Source: Hirundichthys speculiger (lineage: Eukaryota; Chordata; Actinopteri; Beloniformes; Exocoetidae). From it: a stretch of DNA of 64,000 nt. Shown one piece after another: positions 38,801 through 49,112 of this stretch; the first letter of the stretch is position 1, and every line of letters begins with the position of its first letter. The stretch covers positions 992,001 to 1,056,000 of the forward strand of contig JAGFBZ010001254.1 in assembly GCA_018398805.1 (NCBI GenBank). The letters are read 5' to 3'. Made by a program: the position numbers and the translations under genes. Under the pieces are notes generated by a model, which saw only the letters and a list, made by a program, of their open reading frames with translations, was not told the origin of the DNA and searched no databases.

Positions 38801-39538
38801 GTTAAAAGGTTCTGTATTCATGTTGGGTTCAGAAAGGCAATTATTCAAAGTCACTTAAGTTATACCACCAAGTATCATGAAAAGCTGATAAAAAAAAAAA
38901 AAAAAAAATCAAGTTGGGCTATTTAAAGAGTTCAAGTGAGTTTTAAAATAGCTTGAATGAACTACCTACCAACTACTTTTGTGCATATATAGCATTAAAT
39001 CTATTCATCATCTTATTCAGATAAAGGTAAAGGTAAAAATCTTGCATATTTGTTCTATTTTTGAACAACATTAAACCACAAACAGATCATTGAGTTAAAC
39101 TATTTATTCCAACAATTGAAGAAAATCAATCACTGTGACCTAAATGTAGAAAATACAGAGAGAGGGAGACAATGGGACAGCAACAGAAGGAAGAGACAAA
39201 AGTAGATGCAAACTACAGCTGCAGGCGGGGTCCGTGATTTAGGACAAAAGCCCCCACTGTTATTTTATTCTGGCAAGGGTCTGTTTTCATCTAGCAGTAC
39301 CTTTACAGTAACTTAACCAGACATCTAAAGTAGAAGAGGAACTACAGACTCAGAAAAAAATAAACCAACAAACAAAAACTTCTTACCACTTTCTGTTTTG
39401 AATTTGGTTTCTGCAGTAGCCACTCAATGTCGATAGAGCTGGACAGTGGGAACTGGTGGTGACAGGGTAACGTGGCGTTGTCCCCAACAACCTTCTTCAT
39501 CTCCGTCTGGGCACCCACTGACAGCAGGCTGAATAGAA
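20289..39538 (-). CDS. clmp: clmp, CXADR-like membrane protein (exons 2-7; exon 1 not in view)
   Basis: This is the whole visible gene. CLMP is a type I membrane adhesion protein of the CTX/CAR family that sits at epithelial tight junctions; loss of human CLMP causes congenital short bowel syndrome (established knowledge). The six exons join in frame (junction phases 1,0,1,1,1,2) with GT-AG introns and give about 374 residues; human CLMP has about 373 in total. Order: end of signal peptide, V-type Ig domain, C2-type Ig domain, transmembrane helix, basic stop-transfer, Ser-rich then Pro-rich tail. Diagnostic strings recalled as shared with human CLMP are TLPCHHQ, PSKPKC, the acidic run before PNEIREDAEAPKA, and the C-terminal AFQTV. 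Introns are about 6.5, 3.0, 1.4, 0.44 and 6.8 kb from exon 2 to 7. CXADR itself and other CTX members were considered; the tail excludes them. Teleosts can have two copies (clmpa, clmpb), and I cannot tell which this is. Confidence 0.95.
20723..20904. repeat. Two poly-C runs and a (CA)n tract in clmp intron 6
   Basis: There is a C19 run at 20723-20741 followed by A, and a C18 run at 20866-20883 followed by (CA)10 to 20904. In the clmp transcript these are G19 and (UG)10G18, lying about 100 and 240 nt upstream of the exon 7 acceptor. Confidence 0.95.
21541..21826 (+). mobile_element. tRNA-headed SINE, near full length (copy A)
   Basis: The copy starts GGGCAGCATGGTGGCTTAGT and has pol III promoter boxes: A box TGGCTTAGTGG at 21552-21562 and B box GGTTTGAACC at 21596-21605, about 33 bp apart as in a tRNA. 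The body follows the widespread fish family (GTTTGCATGTTCTCC, GACATGCATGTCAGGTTAA, GAGCTGGGATAGGCTCCTGC, GACCCCTGTGACCC). The part between the middle and the 3' end is shorter than in copy B, so it has an internal deletion. It is antisense to clmp within intron 6. Confidence 0.8.
24673..24739. repeat. Tandem duplication, 31-bp unit at 36-bp period
   Basis: The unit beginning ACACCTTTGGTGTGCTCTC and ending CGACCTGAG occurs at 24673-24703 and again at 24709-24739, identical over 31 bp with 5 bp between. It lies just upstream of the Tc1 relic. Confidence 0.9.
24741..25800 (+). pseudogene. Dead Tc1-type transposase gene in clmp intron 6
   Basis: Collinear but broken similarity to fish Tc1 transposases runs through the stretch: the helix-turn-helix region (tccttgggtacaatttcc), the CCGCTCAGGAAGGAGACAG linker, AAAAAAGCCAAATTATAGTTT, ACTGTTTGGCCATAATGACC, TCATGTTGTGGGGGTGTTTT, and a block with GTGGACAATGACCCTAAGC that encodes the VDNDPK catalytic-Asp motif. 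Later comes the AACCTGACTCAGTTCAACC region. A terminal-repeat remnant, TAGTGTATGTAAACTTCTGG, is at 25774-25793. Frame changes and stops break the ORF, and the 5' terminal repeat was not seen. It is inactive. Confidence 0.85.
27058..27398 (-). mobile_element. tRNA-headed SINE, 5' end lost (copy B)
   Basis: On the minus strand this is the same family as copy A with a longer body. It has the B box (GGTTCAAACC, at 27358-27367), GTTTGCATGTTCTCCCTGTG, GGTACTCCGGCTTCCTCCCA, GACATGCATGTC, CAAGTGGACCCCTGCCTTTC, GCTGGGATAGGCTCCAGCAG and a TAAGCAGGCATAGATAATGA end. The A-box head is missing. It lies about 55 bp beyond the exon 6 donor in clmp intron 6, in the sense orientation of clmp and opposite to copies A and C. 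Confidence 0.8.
27454..27595 (-). CDS. clmp: clmp exon 6: transmembrane segment and juxtamembrane tail
   Basis: The exon is 142 nt; the acceptor is CATCCGCAG above 27595 and the donor GTTCAG from 27453. It enters in phase 1 and ends in phase 2. It encodes a short stalk (HVRDVGK), a hydrophobic helix of about 23 residues beginning VAGAVVGISLGV, and the basic stop-transfer RKKEKKK, then a YEEEETPNEIR acidic stretch. The layout is the same as in human CLMP. The stalk's HVRDV is assembled across the exon 5/6 junction (C + AT). Confidence 0.94.
27818..27850. repeat. (GGT)n microsatellite in clmp intron 5
   Basis: About eight GGT units followed by a run of G. It lies in the short intron between exons 5 and 6, about 190 bp from exon 5. 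Confidence 0.95.
28038..28160 (-). CDS. clmp: clmp exon 5: second half of C2-type Ig domain
   Basis: The exon is 123 nt; the acceptor CTCACCAG lies above 28160 and the donor GTGAGT starts at 28037. It enters and leaves in phase 1. It encodes VTLRNLTMDSTGVYRC (the C2-domain D-x-T-G-x-Y-x-C type signature) followed by a second cysteine in EENCTIEV, the partner of the CTX-family extra disulfide. NLT is a glycosylation site shared with human CLMP. NCT, which overlaps the extra cysteine, is a further sequon by pattern but is probably blocked by the disulfide. Confidence 0.94.
29111..29244 (+). mobile_element. SINE 3' fragment with (GGAT)n tail (copy C)
   Basis: GCGATGGACTGGTGACCTGT, CCAGGGTGTACCCCTG, GCTGGGATAGACTCCAGCAG, ATCCCCGTGACCCTGAAC, AAGATTAAGCGGGTATAGAT and then a (GGAT)n tail. 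It is 5'-truncated. It lies in clmp intron 4, antisense to clmp and opposite to copy B. Confidence 0.82.
29536..29703 (-). CDS. clmp: clmp exon 4: first half of C2-type Ig domain
   Basis: The exon is 168 nt; the acceptor is TTCTCACAG just above 29703 and the donor GTAAGA from 29535. It enters and leaves in phase 1. It begins with the interdomain linker KPSKPKC, then GKLLEGSDVKLSCKSSDG with the C2-domain cysteine and the tryptophan in YKWERVL. The additional cysteine in PKCWMDG is the first member of the second disulfide that marks the CTX family. It ends LPNLALI, and the split codon becomes Asp in the junction LID-LKN, matching the human RID. Confidence 0.94.
31968..32230. mobile_element. hAT-like MITE with intact 8-bp target duplication
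   Basis: The 263-bp element begins CAGCGGTGCGCAAACTG and ends TTTGAGAACCACTG. Its ends are imperfect inverted repeats (CAGcGGTgCgCAAA / CAGtGGTtCtCAAA). It is flanked by an exact 8-bp direct repeat, CATTAGAT, at 31960-31967 and 32231-32238. The 8-bp duplication and CAG-type termini indicate a hAT superfamily non-autonomous element. It lies in clmp intron 3. No ORF. Confidence 0.85.
32666..32867 (-). CDS. clmp: clmp exon 3: second half of V-type Ig domain
   Basis: The exon is 202 nt, with acceptor ...CTAG ending at 32868 and donor GTGAGT from 32665. It enters in phase 0 and leaves in phase 1. It encodes the rest of the V domain: an IITFFGGEVYTQ strand, GGDASLLISDLLLTD, and the conserved D-x-G-x-Y-x-C signature read as DSGEYYC. 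The cysteine pairs with that of exon 2. The domain closes with YLWSQVNLIVL and joins LV-KPSKPKC of exon 4. Human CLMP has the equivalent GDASL and DEGRYTCKVK segments. The V domain is the homophilic contact surface in this family (established for CAR relatives). Confidence 0.94.
32868..39386. other. clmp intron 2; no exon recognised
   Basis: This 6.5-kb stretch between exons 2 and 3 holds a repeat-like piece at 35152-35310, CA/ACAAAC patches (35580-35770), and A/T runs. A longer frame at 36325-36741 on the minus strand shows no recognisable domain. About 36900-36955 has a LINE-like tail (cagtttaatgtccctatcag, then gtaaataaagt). The 37000-37790 stretch looks like old retroposed or transposon sequence, but I could not assign it. 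Confidence 0.55.
35152..35310 (+). repeat. Degraded interspersed repeat (DNA-transposon end-like)
   Basis: The stretch tacactcgctggccagtc, then gttcacctgctcaactgctc, taatcagccaatcacatggc and agctcagtgcatttaggcaa follows the start of a very common fish repeat (CACTGGCCACTTTATTAGG-type). Only the first about 160 bp can be followed. The superfamily is not established from this fragment. Confidence 0.6.
39387..39538 (-). CDS. clmp: clmp exon 2: end of signal peptide and first half of V-type Ig domain
   Basis: The exon is 152 nt. The acceptor is CCCTCAG at 39539 and upwards; the donor is GTAAGA from 39386 downwards. It enters in phase 1 and ends in phase 0. The reading begins with a hydrophobic LFSLLSVGA, which looks like the end of a signal peptide with cleavage near GA/QTE. 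It then gives the first V-domain cysteine in TLPCHHQ, a possible N-glycosylation site (NAT), and the core tryptophan in DIEWLL. Most of the signal peptide and the start codon must come from an upstream exon, as in mammalian CLMP, where the first exon codes only about ten residues. Confidence 0.93.
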
Positions 39539-42500
39539 CTGAGGGAGAGAAGACACGAGAAGATGAGAAAAACGGGCAGGTGAGTGCACGAGCTCGGCCC
39601 GAGCATGAGGCCGACAGAGCGGTTTGGTCTGGACAGGAAGTAAGACCATGCTGAGAGGAAAATGCGCAGAGAGATATGACCCAGAATCCCAACCTGTCAC
39701 AGTCATGAAGAATGGGCACTGTGTTTACAAGGAATACATTCTGGAATGGAAACTCCATGAAAAACTATCAAGTTAATCTTTTGGCTTCCAAAAGGTGATG
39801 TGGTCTGGGAAACTGCCAGGCAATGGCCACTTTCTCACTAATGCAATAAAGTATAAACAGCTCAGATATTCAACCACACATCTATCCACAACCACTGCAA
39901 GAATTCCTAACGCAACATGTATTCACAACACTCATCCCCAAAAACTTTCAGCATTATCCCAGTTAAAAGCCTGTGTTGTGGTAAAAGATTTGCATTACTT
40001 ATAAGTGTGTACACAATAAGGGACTTTGAACAGTGTCCAGAATGTATTAGTGGGAGAGCAAAGTGGCTAATTTACTGGAGGAAGCTGGACAGCCCTGTGG
40101 GCTTCAGTGGATTCAGCCAAAGGCGTCACCGGGGGTTTGGTGGAAACTGAAACGATAGATAACATGTATATATGTTTGCGCGTTTGTGTGATTTTTGGTT
40201 TCTAGAAAGGGTGGAGCTTTGGTTGGGATATTGGACTCTCTCCGCCTGGTACAAAGCACAATGCTGTGGAGCTTTACTGAGCTCAAACATTCTTATATGA
40301 CATATATTTTTTGGCTCGACAACATTTAACTTAACCGCCCGCCTTTTATTTTAATTGCTGAATGAGCCAACAGCTCCAGGGAGGTCGGAGCGCTTAAAAT
40401 AAAAGTTATTCAGCTTGGCAGATGCTCATTTAAAGTGAAATATGCAGGCTGTGGAAATATTATTCCTATTAGCATGCTTTTCATCAGGTTCTCTAACTAA
40501 ATATACCCTCCTATTCACACAGAATAAATAAACATCCATGTAGGGGATACGCATTGGAATAAATAACCATGTGCATTCGTTTCTCTTTGTCTTTGTGATG
40601 GCGTCACCAAATCTGGAGATGCTGACTGACAGAATGCCTTTGTGTACACCATTCCCAATCACATGCTGTCAAATGTTCCATGAGAGGCCAGCTCTCTCCG
40701 GGCGCCTGTCCACTCGTTCACTGGCCCGACCGCAGGGGAGTGAAAACCCTGCCCCATGAGTGATCTCTGGGCCAGTGAAAATGTCAGCGCTGCTATTGGG
40801 AGACCAGTGACTCATTGCTGATGCAGGACACAGAGGGCGCCGTCTCCCAAAAAGAGCTTCATCCATACAGATAACAATTATTTGTTGTGTTTCAGCAGTT
40901 CTTCAAGTTCCGCTGAAGTTCTTTGACAACTGTGTGAGTTCTCGGGCTTTAAACCCAAGCCTCAGGCTCCTCACTGTCAATCAAATTTAAAGTCTCCAGT
41001 TGGCACATAGGTATGACAGAGAGAGTACTTTGCTGTTGGCTGAGTGCCTCTGTGGCCACCCCAGAATGACAGCATAAATTGCTGAGGTCCTTCTGCACTC
41101 TGGGTCCACCTGTTCTCGACCGCTTCAAGCATTAGTCAGCAAAAAAAAAAAAAAAAAAAAAAGAGGGCCAACCATCCCCACTCAAGAGCTCCTGCACCCT
41201 GAAGGTATTCCCTTTTATGATTTTTTAATGCAGCATTTGCAGGGTCATTCATCTTGTGGGCTCTCAGCCAATATTGGTTTGGATGTCAGTAAAGGTAGAG
41301 AGGGCTCGAAGTAGAAAGAATACTTGAGAGGGAGAGTACTCAGACAACTCAGCTGGTTGGATGTTATGGCGTGAGTTAATGGATGATAGTGGCGGCGGGA
41401 AGAGTTGTCCCCCCCCGCTTCGTTCCTTAGGGCAAGGCTTTACAATCAGCACCCTCATACTTATTAACAGACTGAGAATGAACCTGCCCCTGTGTAGCTG
41501 GTACGTTCTGTAGACAGAAGAGTTTACGCCACGGGTGGGTTGGAGCAACTGAAAGAAGGTGGGGGATTTGCACACCGGAGTGCTTGACTTTCCATTAGCA
41601 TACTTTCAGCTGGCATAAAAAGAATAACTAGAATCGTTTCACTAACTTGTGAAGTGTTGGTGTCAAGGCTGGGCTTTACAGTCCATCAATAAGGCTTTCA
41701 GTGCTATTAACTGTAATTATTTCACCTCCAAACATTGACAGAGGGAAAATTGCACCTTGCTTTCACCATAAAGAGTTGACAGACAAGTCAGTGGGGTGCA
41801 ATGCCCCGTCTATGCTCATTGTTTTACATTTTTCTGCTTATTTACAGTCCTGCGTAGGGGCTTTTGTGCTGTGGAATGGATGACATAGTGCTCCAAAAAT
41901 AAGCTTGTCCTTCATGTGAGTTTGAGATCACATTTGGATTGGGCTCATTCACCGTGTGCACAGCTGGGCTGGATGGACTGCGAGAGCCCATCATTTGTGT
42001 AAACATCAACTATGTGAAACAACAGACTTCATCTCTGTGGCAGGTTTGCTTACACTATGAGATTTTTGACTGGCTTCATGACTTTGGCTTTCAGTTTGCA
42101 GCAAGGTGACCTCAAGACAATAAAAACTGCGAACCACCACCACCTGAGAAAACATTCCTGGCTACAGTTTTGTGTTTGAGTTGATACGTCTTTATGAGAT
42201 TCCACACAGGCACGTGAGAGGCCATCTAAATGAATATAGCCATCTTGAAGGGGAGATAAATGTGGAGAGGACTTGTGATATGGTATTTGTGCCACATCCC
42301 AGGCCACGTCTCCATCCCTCTTTTTCTTTCATTGTGTCTTCTTTTCTCAGCTGCTTTCGGATGAGCTCCATGCTTTGTGGCTAGTTTCAATCTTTAGCCA
42401 CAGGAAGAAAGGAAAGAAGCGTATCACAATTAACAAAAGTGGGCGCTGACAGCTGAGGTTTAGAAAGAGAGAGTGTGTGCGAGAGAAAGATAGACACGTT

Positions 42501-43178
42501 CGACAAAGAGAGAGAGTGAGAGGCTCGGGTGAAATATGGAGGAACCAATTTCTATGAAAAGGCCCTAGGGGGAGTTGTGCTCCAGTAAATCCGCCTTACA
42601 GAGCCCTGCAATCTCATTATAGTGTAGCCAGTGAGACGGACAGACAGACAAACAAGACAGGCCAGGATCTTTCACGCTGCCCCAAAGTCAAGTCCCATAT
42701 CCCCTCAGTCAGCACATCAGCCTAGCTGGGGCCTTTGCCGTGTCCAGAGCTTGTGACCTCTGCTGCTCAAACACAGCAGATCAGAAAGTGAGAGTGAAAG
42801 GACAGAGAAAATGGGTTGAGGGAGGGGTGGAGGAATGGTGCATTGCCTTATTTTGAGCTCTTACGGCAGGCTAAGTCACTGGTGTGGAGGAAGGATTATA
42901 CCATCACAAAGGTGGTTTTAGACACAGGTTAACAAACGCACAAAAGAAAAAGAGACTGGAGGTACCGTGTCTGACAGTTTCCTGTGCTTGTATTCATGCT
43001 TTCTTTTCTATGTAAAGTACATATGCACACCTCTACATTTCCCGAGGATGCATAGTTGCTTCTCTTTTTGATGTATCAGCCTGGTCCCTCTCTCTCCCCT
43101 TGTCCAAAATGCAGCAATTCTGGTTAAAAACCTGTGAGATTGCAACACACTTGTGAATGAAGGTGTTAAGCCCTATCC

Positions 43179-43185
<7 letters not shown>
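39539..43185. other. Upstream of exon 2: probably clmp intron 1; no exon recognised
   Basis: Exon 2 needs an upstream exon with the start codon. I looked on the minus strand for a short Met-plus-Leu-rich reading next to a GTAAGT/GTGAGT donor in a matching phase and found none here or further up to 64000. An A22 run is at 41141-41162. The rest is unremarkable. Confidence 0.5.
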
Positions 43186-43244
<59 letters not shown>

Positions 43245-43247
43245 ATC

Positions 43248-43310
<63 letters not shown>
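43186..43310. repeat. (TA)n followed by (TG)n microsatellite
   Basis: TA repeats run from about 43186 to 43271 with one TATC interruption, then TG repeats to 43309. The tract abuts the mobile element at 43311. Confidence 0.97.
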
Positions 43311-44029
43311 AAGATAGCGTGTTATTATCAAGTTAACCCATTAATTTATTAACGTCAACATTTATCTTGTTGCGCATTAATGCATGTTGCTCATATGCTT
43401 TTGTTTTGAAAAGTCTGTTACTGGCTGCTGCAGAACCAGAAGAGAATTAGCAGAAAAATATGTGGAAATGCTAAAACAGACATGGAGATGGTAAAGTTAC
43501 AGAACTTTTACATGGACATTTTAATTTTAAAGTTCTCCCAGATGGAGGATTAATCAGAAAACAAGGTTATTTGTAACCAATGCCAAGTTGGTTACAAATA
43601 ACCAGAAAAAGTTTAAAGTTTAAAATTAAAAGCTTCTGCTGTTACCTCAGAAATTGCCTGTTTTAATGTTATGATTGTGGCTCAGGATTTTGATGGCAGA
43701 CTTTTTTTTTTTAATTTTCCATAAAAAACAGGATGGCATTAATGCCCTGGCAGTGGCAATAAGCTTTATTTTATTTTACTTTTTTTTTTTTTTCGATGAG
43801 ATTTACACTAAATATGTGTTAGTGACAAGTGCTAATGTTAAAAGTGTTTTAACAACAAATATTATGGCACTTTAGTTCATATGGCAACAGAACATTTAAA
43901 TAAAAGTGACCTTTACAGTACTTTTGAATTAATTATTTGATTTTGCGTAAACAATGTGATTCCTCGTGATTAATCAGGGAAATCATGCGATTAATCACGA
44001 TTAAAAATTTTAATGGTTGCCCAGCCCTA
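43311..44029. mobile_element. Non-autonomous element, copy 1 of 2 (TAGGGCTGGGCA family), in a TA tract
   Basis: The right end is GGTTGCCCAGCCCTA at 44015-44029, preceded by stacked ATTAATCRCGATTAA-type motifs, as in copy 2. The interior matches copy 2 closely (tgcttttgttttgaaaagtc, then ttactggctgctgc, then tggcagtggcaataagcttt). The left end is damaged: TAGGGCTGGGCACG is replaced by aagatagcg next to the TG repeat. No coding potential. After the right end TA/CA repeats resume, so it seems to have inserted into a TA microsatellite. Confidence 0.75.
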
Positions 44030-47000
44030 ATATATATACATATATACACACACATACATGACAGTCCTCATGTTTACCATTCCTGAATAACAGAAAAGTT
44101 GAAAAATGATGTCAGGTGAGGCATAATAGTGAAAGGACTGTGGAAATAGTTGTCCAGGGTGGGTCTCAGATCTTGAAACACCATCCTCTGTCCATATCTC
44201 TCCTGAGAAGTGTGTCACTGTCTTGTATTGACGCATGTCAGGTTAAAGTTATAATCACGCAGCAAGATATTACCAGACGAACGCACAGTCAAACAGCAGC
44301 CCAGAAGTTGTGTTTCTATGTTTATAAAGGACAATGAGCGAGGAAAGCATAGTTATTGTTCTATTAATGCAGCCTTTTTTATGTAAAACTGCAAATTTAT
44401 GTGTGAACAACTCTAGGTTCTACCATGAAGACATGCTCTATCATCAAGATGCCTTTACTTCTGCGTGGCTACCCTACTATGGTCTGCAAGGGTCTGTCTG
44501 CTGATGGTGTTGGGTCTTACTGTTATGCCTGGTGAAACCATTTTTTTGGTGTTCAGAAGGTTTTCTGTCTGTATGTACTGATGCAAAGTGGTAAACTCTC
44601 GTTTACATATTCATGTTAATAGGAGTTTCCCTTTCAGAGCAAAACATTTGGGGAGGGTATCATCTAAATTATTCATTCAGGTTCATGAACACATCTTCCA
44701 ATCATGCAGTTCTTGACGGCCAACTAAATAGAATATTAGAAACTTTGCGTCTGATGTGGCAGTGACAGTTGCATGTACAGCTTCAATGATCCTTCCTTAG
44801 TCATGTGTGCAGTCTCATCCTGAACTATGAAAAGAAGCAATGACAAATTGGAATGTTGCTAAATAGTAGATTGAAGATATGAAAAGGAGGAGTTCTTGTT
44901 TTCAAAGTAGACCTAGTAAAAAAGCATATTTTGAATTAAGTCATGTTTACATGACTTGTGTTGTGATAAGAAACCAGCTGTGTCACTGGAGGGTTTGGAT
45001 TTTCACTGCTCCTGGTCGTCTGCTTTTGGAACTGCACCAGGTATTTGTAGATCAGCGCAGTTTTAGTGTATTATTCACAGAACTGGAAAACTACCATTGA
45101 CAATATTTATCATTCTGACCACACACTAATTTTGCCAGCTTAGTACATCTGGGCCTAATTCAGCAGCTCCACACACACATCTAGGATTTGGAATACAGCT
45201 TTTGTGAGACATACATACTGAAGCCACATTTGAGTGACATTTAAAGCCCCACTATAACAGTCTAGACAATCATCTCAAAGGCCCTGCCAATCTCTTCCAC
45301 AACTGTTTATCTTCTGTTAATTACAGGCTTATCAGAGAATGGGGGTTTAATGCAGAAGAAGGAGGAAAGGGAAAGTTCAGGCTTGATGTCTGCAACTCGC
45401 AGAATTTTACATGGCAAATGCAAATACAATCCATCCATTCTTACTGCTGACAGAGAGCTAGCTTTTTAGCTGACTTGGGGACATGCTGAGAGGAGCACAG
45501 GGCATGAGGCAACAGCAAAATAACTCAAAGCTCAGCGTGTTGTTTCACAAGCTATGTTTTACCCCACTCTTGTGAGGCCCATCTGTTATATTGCATAACA
45601 TATAAAATATGAATGATACTTATTTCGCAAATATTTCCTCACTTTCCTGAAGAACACACAGTCACACACAAAGGGGAAGTATTTCAGCACATATGTCGAA
45701 ACAAACTCGTGAGTTTGTTCCATCCAGCTGCAGCTCTCCTTTAAAAGCAGTGTCTTAAGGGCCAAGGCTCTTTAAATGTACCAAGTCATTATGATCCATT
45801 AAAACACATGTTTTGTATGTGGACTATTACACTAGTTTCCTTGGAGTTTCAAGGTTCAGTTTTGGATTGGAAATCAAAGTGGCTGTTTTTTACCCATAAT
45901 TTGAGGCTGGTTCTTTGAAGGGATAAAACCTCCTAATCCCCCAGTGACCGACGGCACCTTCTCCCGAGCCAGTAACACTTCACAATGAGGTGCACACAGT
46001 CATTAACAAGGTTTATATAACGAACAATAACAATTCACCGCGACTCAGCATCAGCCAGGAAAACTATTGTGAAGCAGAGGAATGTTTATTGAAATATTTG
46101 AGCAAAACATCTCAGATTCTGGAGAATTTATCCCGTAGGGCATTTCTTCAAGATGGGAATTACAATCCTTAGTAGCACTTCAGGAAAATACAACCTTAAA
46201 GGACCTCTGGTCACGAGAACAACCAAATGGAAAGTTTCAAAATGGCATCATTAATGACATCATGGAGGAGTCTTTTTTCTAATCCTAAGCACTTAGTTAG
46301 GGTTAGAAATACACCAAAAGGTTTTCCAGAAAGCAGGTTTTATCACAAACTTATGATTTTTACTTAATCTGTATAGAAACATACCTTAACCTGGTGGGGG
46401 TTAGGTTTTAGCTTGGTTAGGTTGACAGTCAACATCCACCAGTGCTGCAGCTTTGTCTCCTTCAGACAATGGAATTTCCTTTTAACAATCAAAAATATAT
46501 AATGAGGCCCAAATGCTTCACACCATCAGGTGGATTTCACTATGGGCTCATATTTTACCTCTAAGATTTTTTTTTCAGAGTGCTGTTGTCTTTTGGCTGA
46601 ATCATTAAAATACATAAACAACCATCTGCTCCTTGGCATTTCAAATATTTCACACCGCGCAGCTGCCCAACATCTATGCAAACACTGCATTTGTGCATTC
46701 CTCTGTCTTCTTTTTCTTTTTCTTTTCTCTTGCCACAAGGAGTTATTCATACCAGTGTTAAAAACGTGAACGTGCTAAAAAGGCAGTTTCTTGCTGGTCG
46801 GTGTGAAAGGTTTGTCTCGGACATGGGCAATATCGAGTAAATGGGACTGGGGTTGAAGGGGAAATATTTATTTAAAGAAACATCCATCATAGTCAGCCTA
46901 AAATGCGTATGTACTGACGCACTGATATCCTGCGAGGTTACGGGCTGGGAGGACGAGCCCCCAGGACTTACCATTTATTCTCGGCCACACTATTAATGCT

Positions 47001-48690
47001 GAGAGACACCTCCTCCAATTCAACTGCGAAAGTAAATTGAAAAATCTCAGATATCTTTGGATTCACTTTGTGCCTTACAAATGAATGATCATTAAGTGAT
47101 AACTGGTGATGTGGACCAGACAGCTTGGGTTTAATCATTGCCAGTTTTGGCTAACCTCTTGCTCAGGGTTTGTTAAGCCTTCTTTCTGGGATAACTCCAA
47201 TGAAACCTTGTTATGACAGTGGCATTGTAAAAATAATACATTTTAGTTCTAACCATGATCTTTATCAATTGCGAGGAAGTGAATAATGTGATTCCCCCCC
47301 GTGGTAAATGTTCACCTTGTGCTGCTCTCATTGCCTTCATTAGCATAGCTTTCATGGCCTTGTCATTGGTGTCGTGTTGAGCGAGAGGAACACCATCCTG
47401 CTCACACGTCTCCAAAATAGATCCAAAATTAGTTTCGTGACAAGGACTTCTAATTCCCCAGAAGCATTCTGCACTTTCCCTGTGCAAAATAAGGAAGTAG
47501 GGAGGAGAGGGGAGAAAAGCTAATTACACCACCCCTCAAGGGACTGAGAGGCAGTGGAACCTGCTTACATGGCTATACACATCGTATCAATGCTGCATCT
47601 GGCATCATCAGCCTCACTCATGGGTGTAGCTGTCCGAGATGCTCCAGCTGCTCTATAAATCTACTTTTAGCTTGAAATTGTTCGAAAAACACACACTGCT
47701 CAGCAAGGGATACACTTCGGCTAAAAGTCTAGGTTACATTTTCTCAAATGCATTGCCTGTCTGCTTCTATCTTCCTTACACATGTATAATAAAAGTGAAA
47801 GATAGACCAGAAACATGACAGATTTTCAGTACGTAGGTAGATTTTAAAATTGTTCATCCCCTTAAGTGGTTATGTTAGAAAAAAAAAATAACGGGCACCA
47901 TGCAGAGGAAAGAGGAAAGAGAGGCACCACGCAGAAGACTTAGACAAACTTCTCTTTCTTGCCAAAAGAAAGCATTGAATGTGATTGGCTGAAAGTTTTT
48001 TTTTCTTTTCTTCTTAAATTAAAAACCAATTCATCATTTTTCTAGGATGGTCCCCATTTAAAATGTTAATTACAGCAATGCATCTTAGAGACTTCAGACA
48101 ACTTGCAGAATAATCTCCTAAAGCTTGTGTGCTGTTAAACCATTTAAGGGGTTACATTCAGCTTCATTAAAAAAAAAAAAAAAAAAAAAAAATCATTCAA
48201 GACATTTTCCCTCCCTGGCTTTAATGTGTTCAGAGGGAACAAAGTCCAAATGTCAAATGGTCTGTTTTTCAGCAGATAACACGCTTCAGTTAAATGGGGC
48301 TTGGACAATGACCTCTCTATTCAACAGCTGATCCTCCCAACATCTGGCAAAGTTTAAACAAACCAGCTTGTGTGTACAGTTGCTTTATTCTGCATGAGCG
48401 TCTCTGCATCCAAGACTGCTGCAAAGCAGGCAGAAAAGAGGAGAGGGAGTTAACGCCTTGTAGAAACTTATCACCAAGGTGACTGAAGCTTCGTGTGGGT
48501 GTGTCTCTGTGTGTCTGCATGTGTGTGCGTGTGTGTGCATAAAGGGCAAATCTTCCCTGCGGCGCATGAACACAGCCTTGGATAAACCTAATGGACCCCA
48601 CCGAGAGCACATTTGAAAGTAGAACAGGAGTGTGCGTTCTTTTACATACGAAGACATTCAGAAAAAAGCAAGAAAACAAACCCAAAATTG
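44030..48690. other. Probably clmp intron 1; no gene recognised
   Basis: The stretch begins with a short TA/CA tract (44030-44060). An A-run is at 48169-48191. The minus-strand frame at 47173-47487 has no recognisable domain and no support from flanking splice signals. Nothing else was identified. Confidence 0.5.
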
Positions 48691-48701
48691 GTTTATTGTC
48701 A

Positions 48702-49112
48702 TTACCTCCGCCAAGGAGGTTATGTTTCTGCCGGCATTTATCTGTCTGTCTGTCTGTCTGTGTACAAGATAAGTCAAAAAGTTATGGATGGATTTTGATG
48801 AAATTTTCAGGAGTTGTCAGAAATGTGAAAAGGAAGAACTAATTTCATTTTGGGTCTGATCCAGAAGAAATCTTGGATTCTGGATCACTTTCTAATTTTC
48901 GATAAAATTGCGGTCAATGGGGCTGAAAATTTTGTTTCGCATATCTCTGTTAATTATTGCCCAAAACTCATAAAATTTGACGCCTGGATTGACAATGAAA
49001 AACCTCTATCAAATTTCAAAGGCTGATCTGGATCTGATCTAGAAGGCGGATTTTATCTGTAAATCACTATACGGGGAATTGTCCTGCGCTCTGCCGAGTG
49101 CTTTTCTAGTTC
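48702..49112 (+). repeat. Interspersed repeat with CCTCCGCCAAGGAGG start
   Basis: The sequence begins ACCTCCGCCAAGGAGGTTAT, has a (TGTC)n patch at about 48741-48761, then gttatggatggattttgatg, tctgatccagaagaaatctt and a CTCTGCCGAGTGCTTTTCTA end. This is a very common non-coding repeat family in fish and other aquatic animals. The first 15 bp (CCTCCGCCAAGGAGG) hold a short inverted repeat. No class assigned. Confidence 0.65.

Noticed and set aside
20289..39538. Gene taken as CXADR (coxsackievirus and adenovirus receptor) or another CTX-family member
   Set aside because: The Ig domains are family-wide, but PSKPKC, CHHQ, PNEIREDAEAPKA and the AFQTV end are those of CLMP.
46960..46990. Minus-strand ATG directly followed by GTAAGT near 46970 as clmp exon 1
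   Set aside because: It has a good donor but no hydrophobic signal-peptide codons, and the phase after the ATG is 0 where phase 1 is needed.
47173..47487. 104-codon minus-strand frame
   Set aside because: No recognisable domain, no codon-bias or splice evidence; likely chance.
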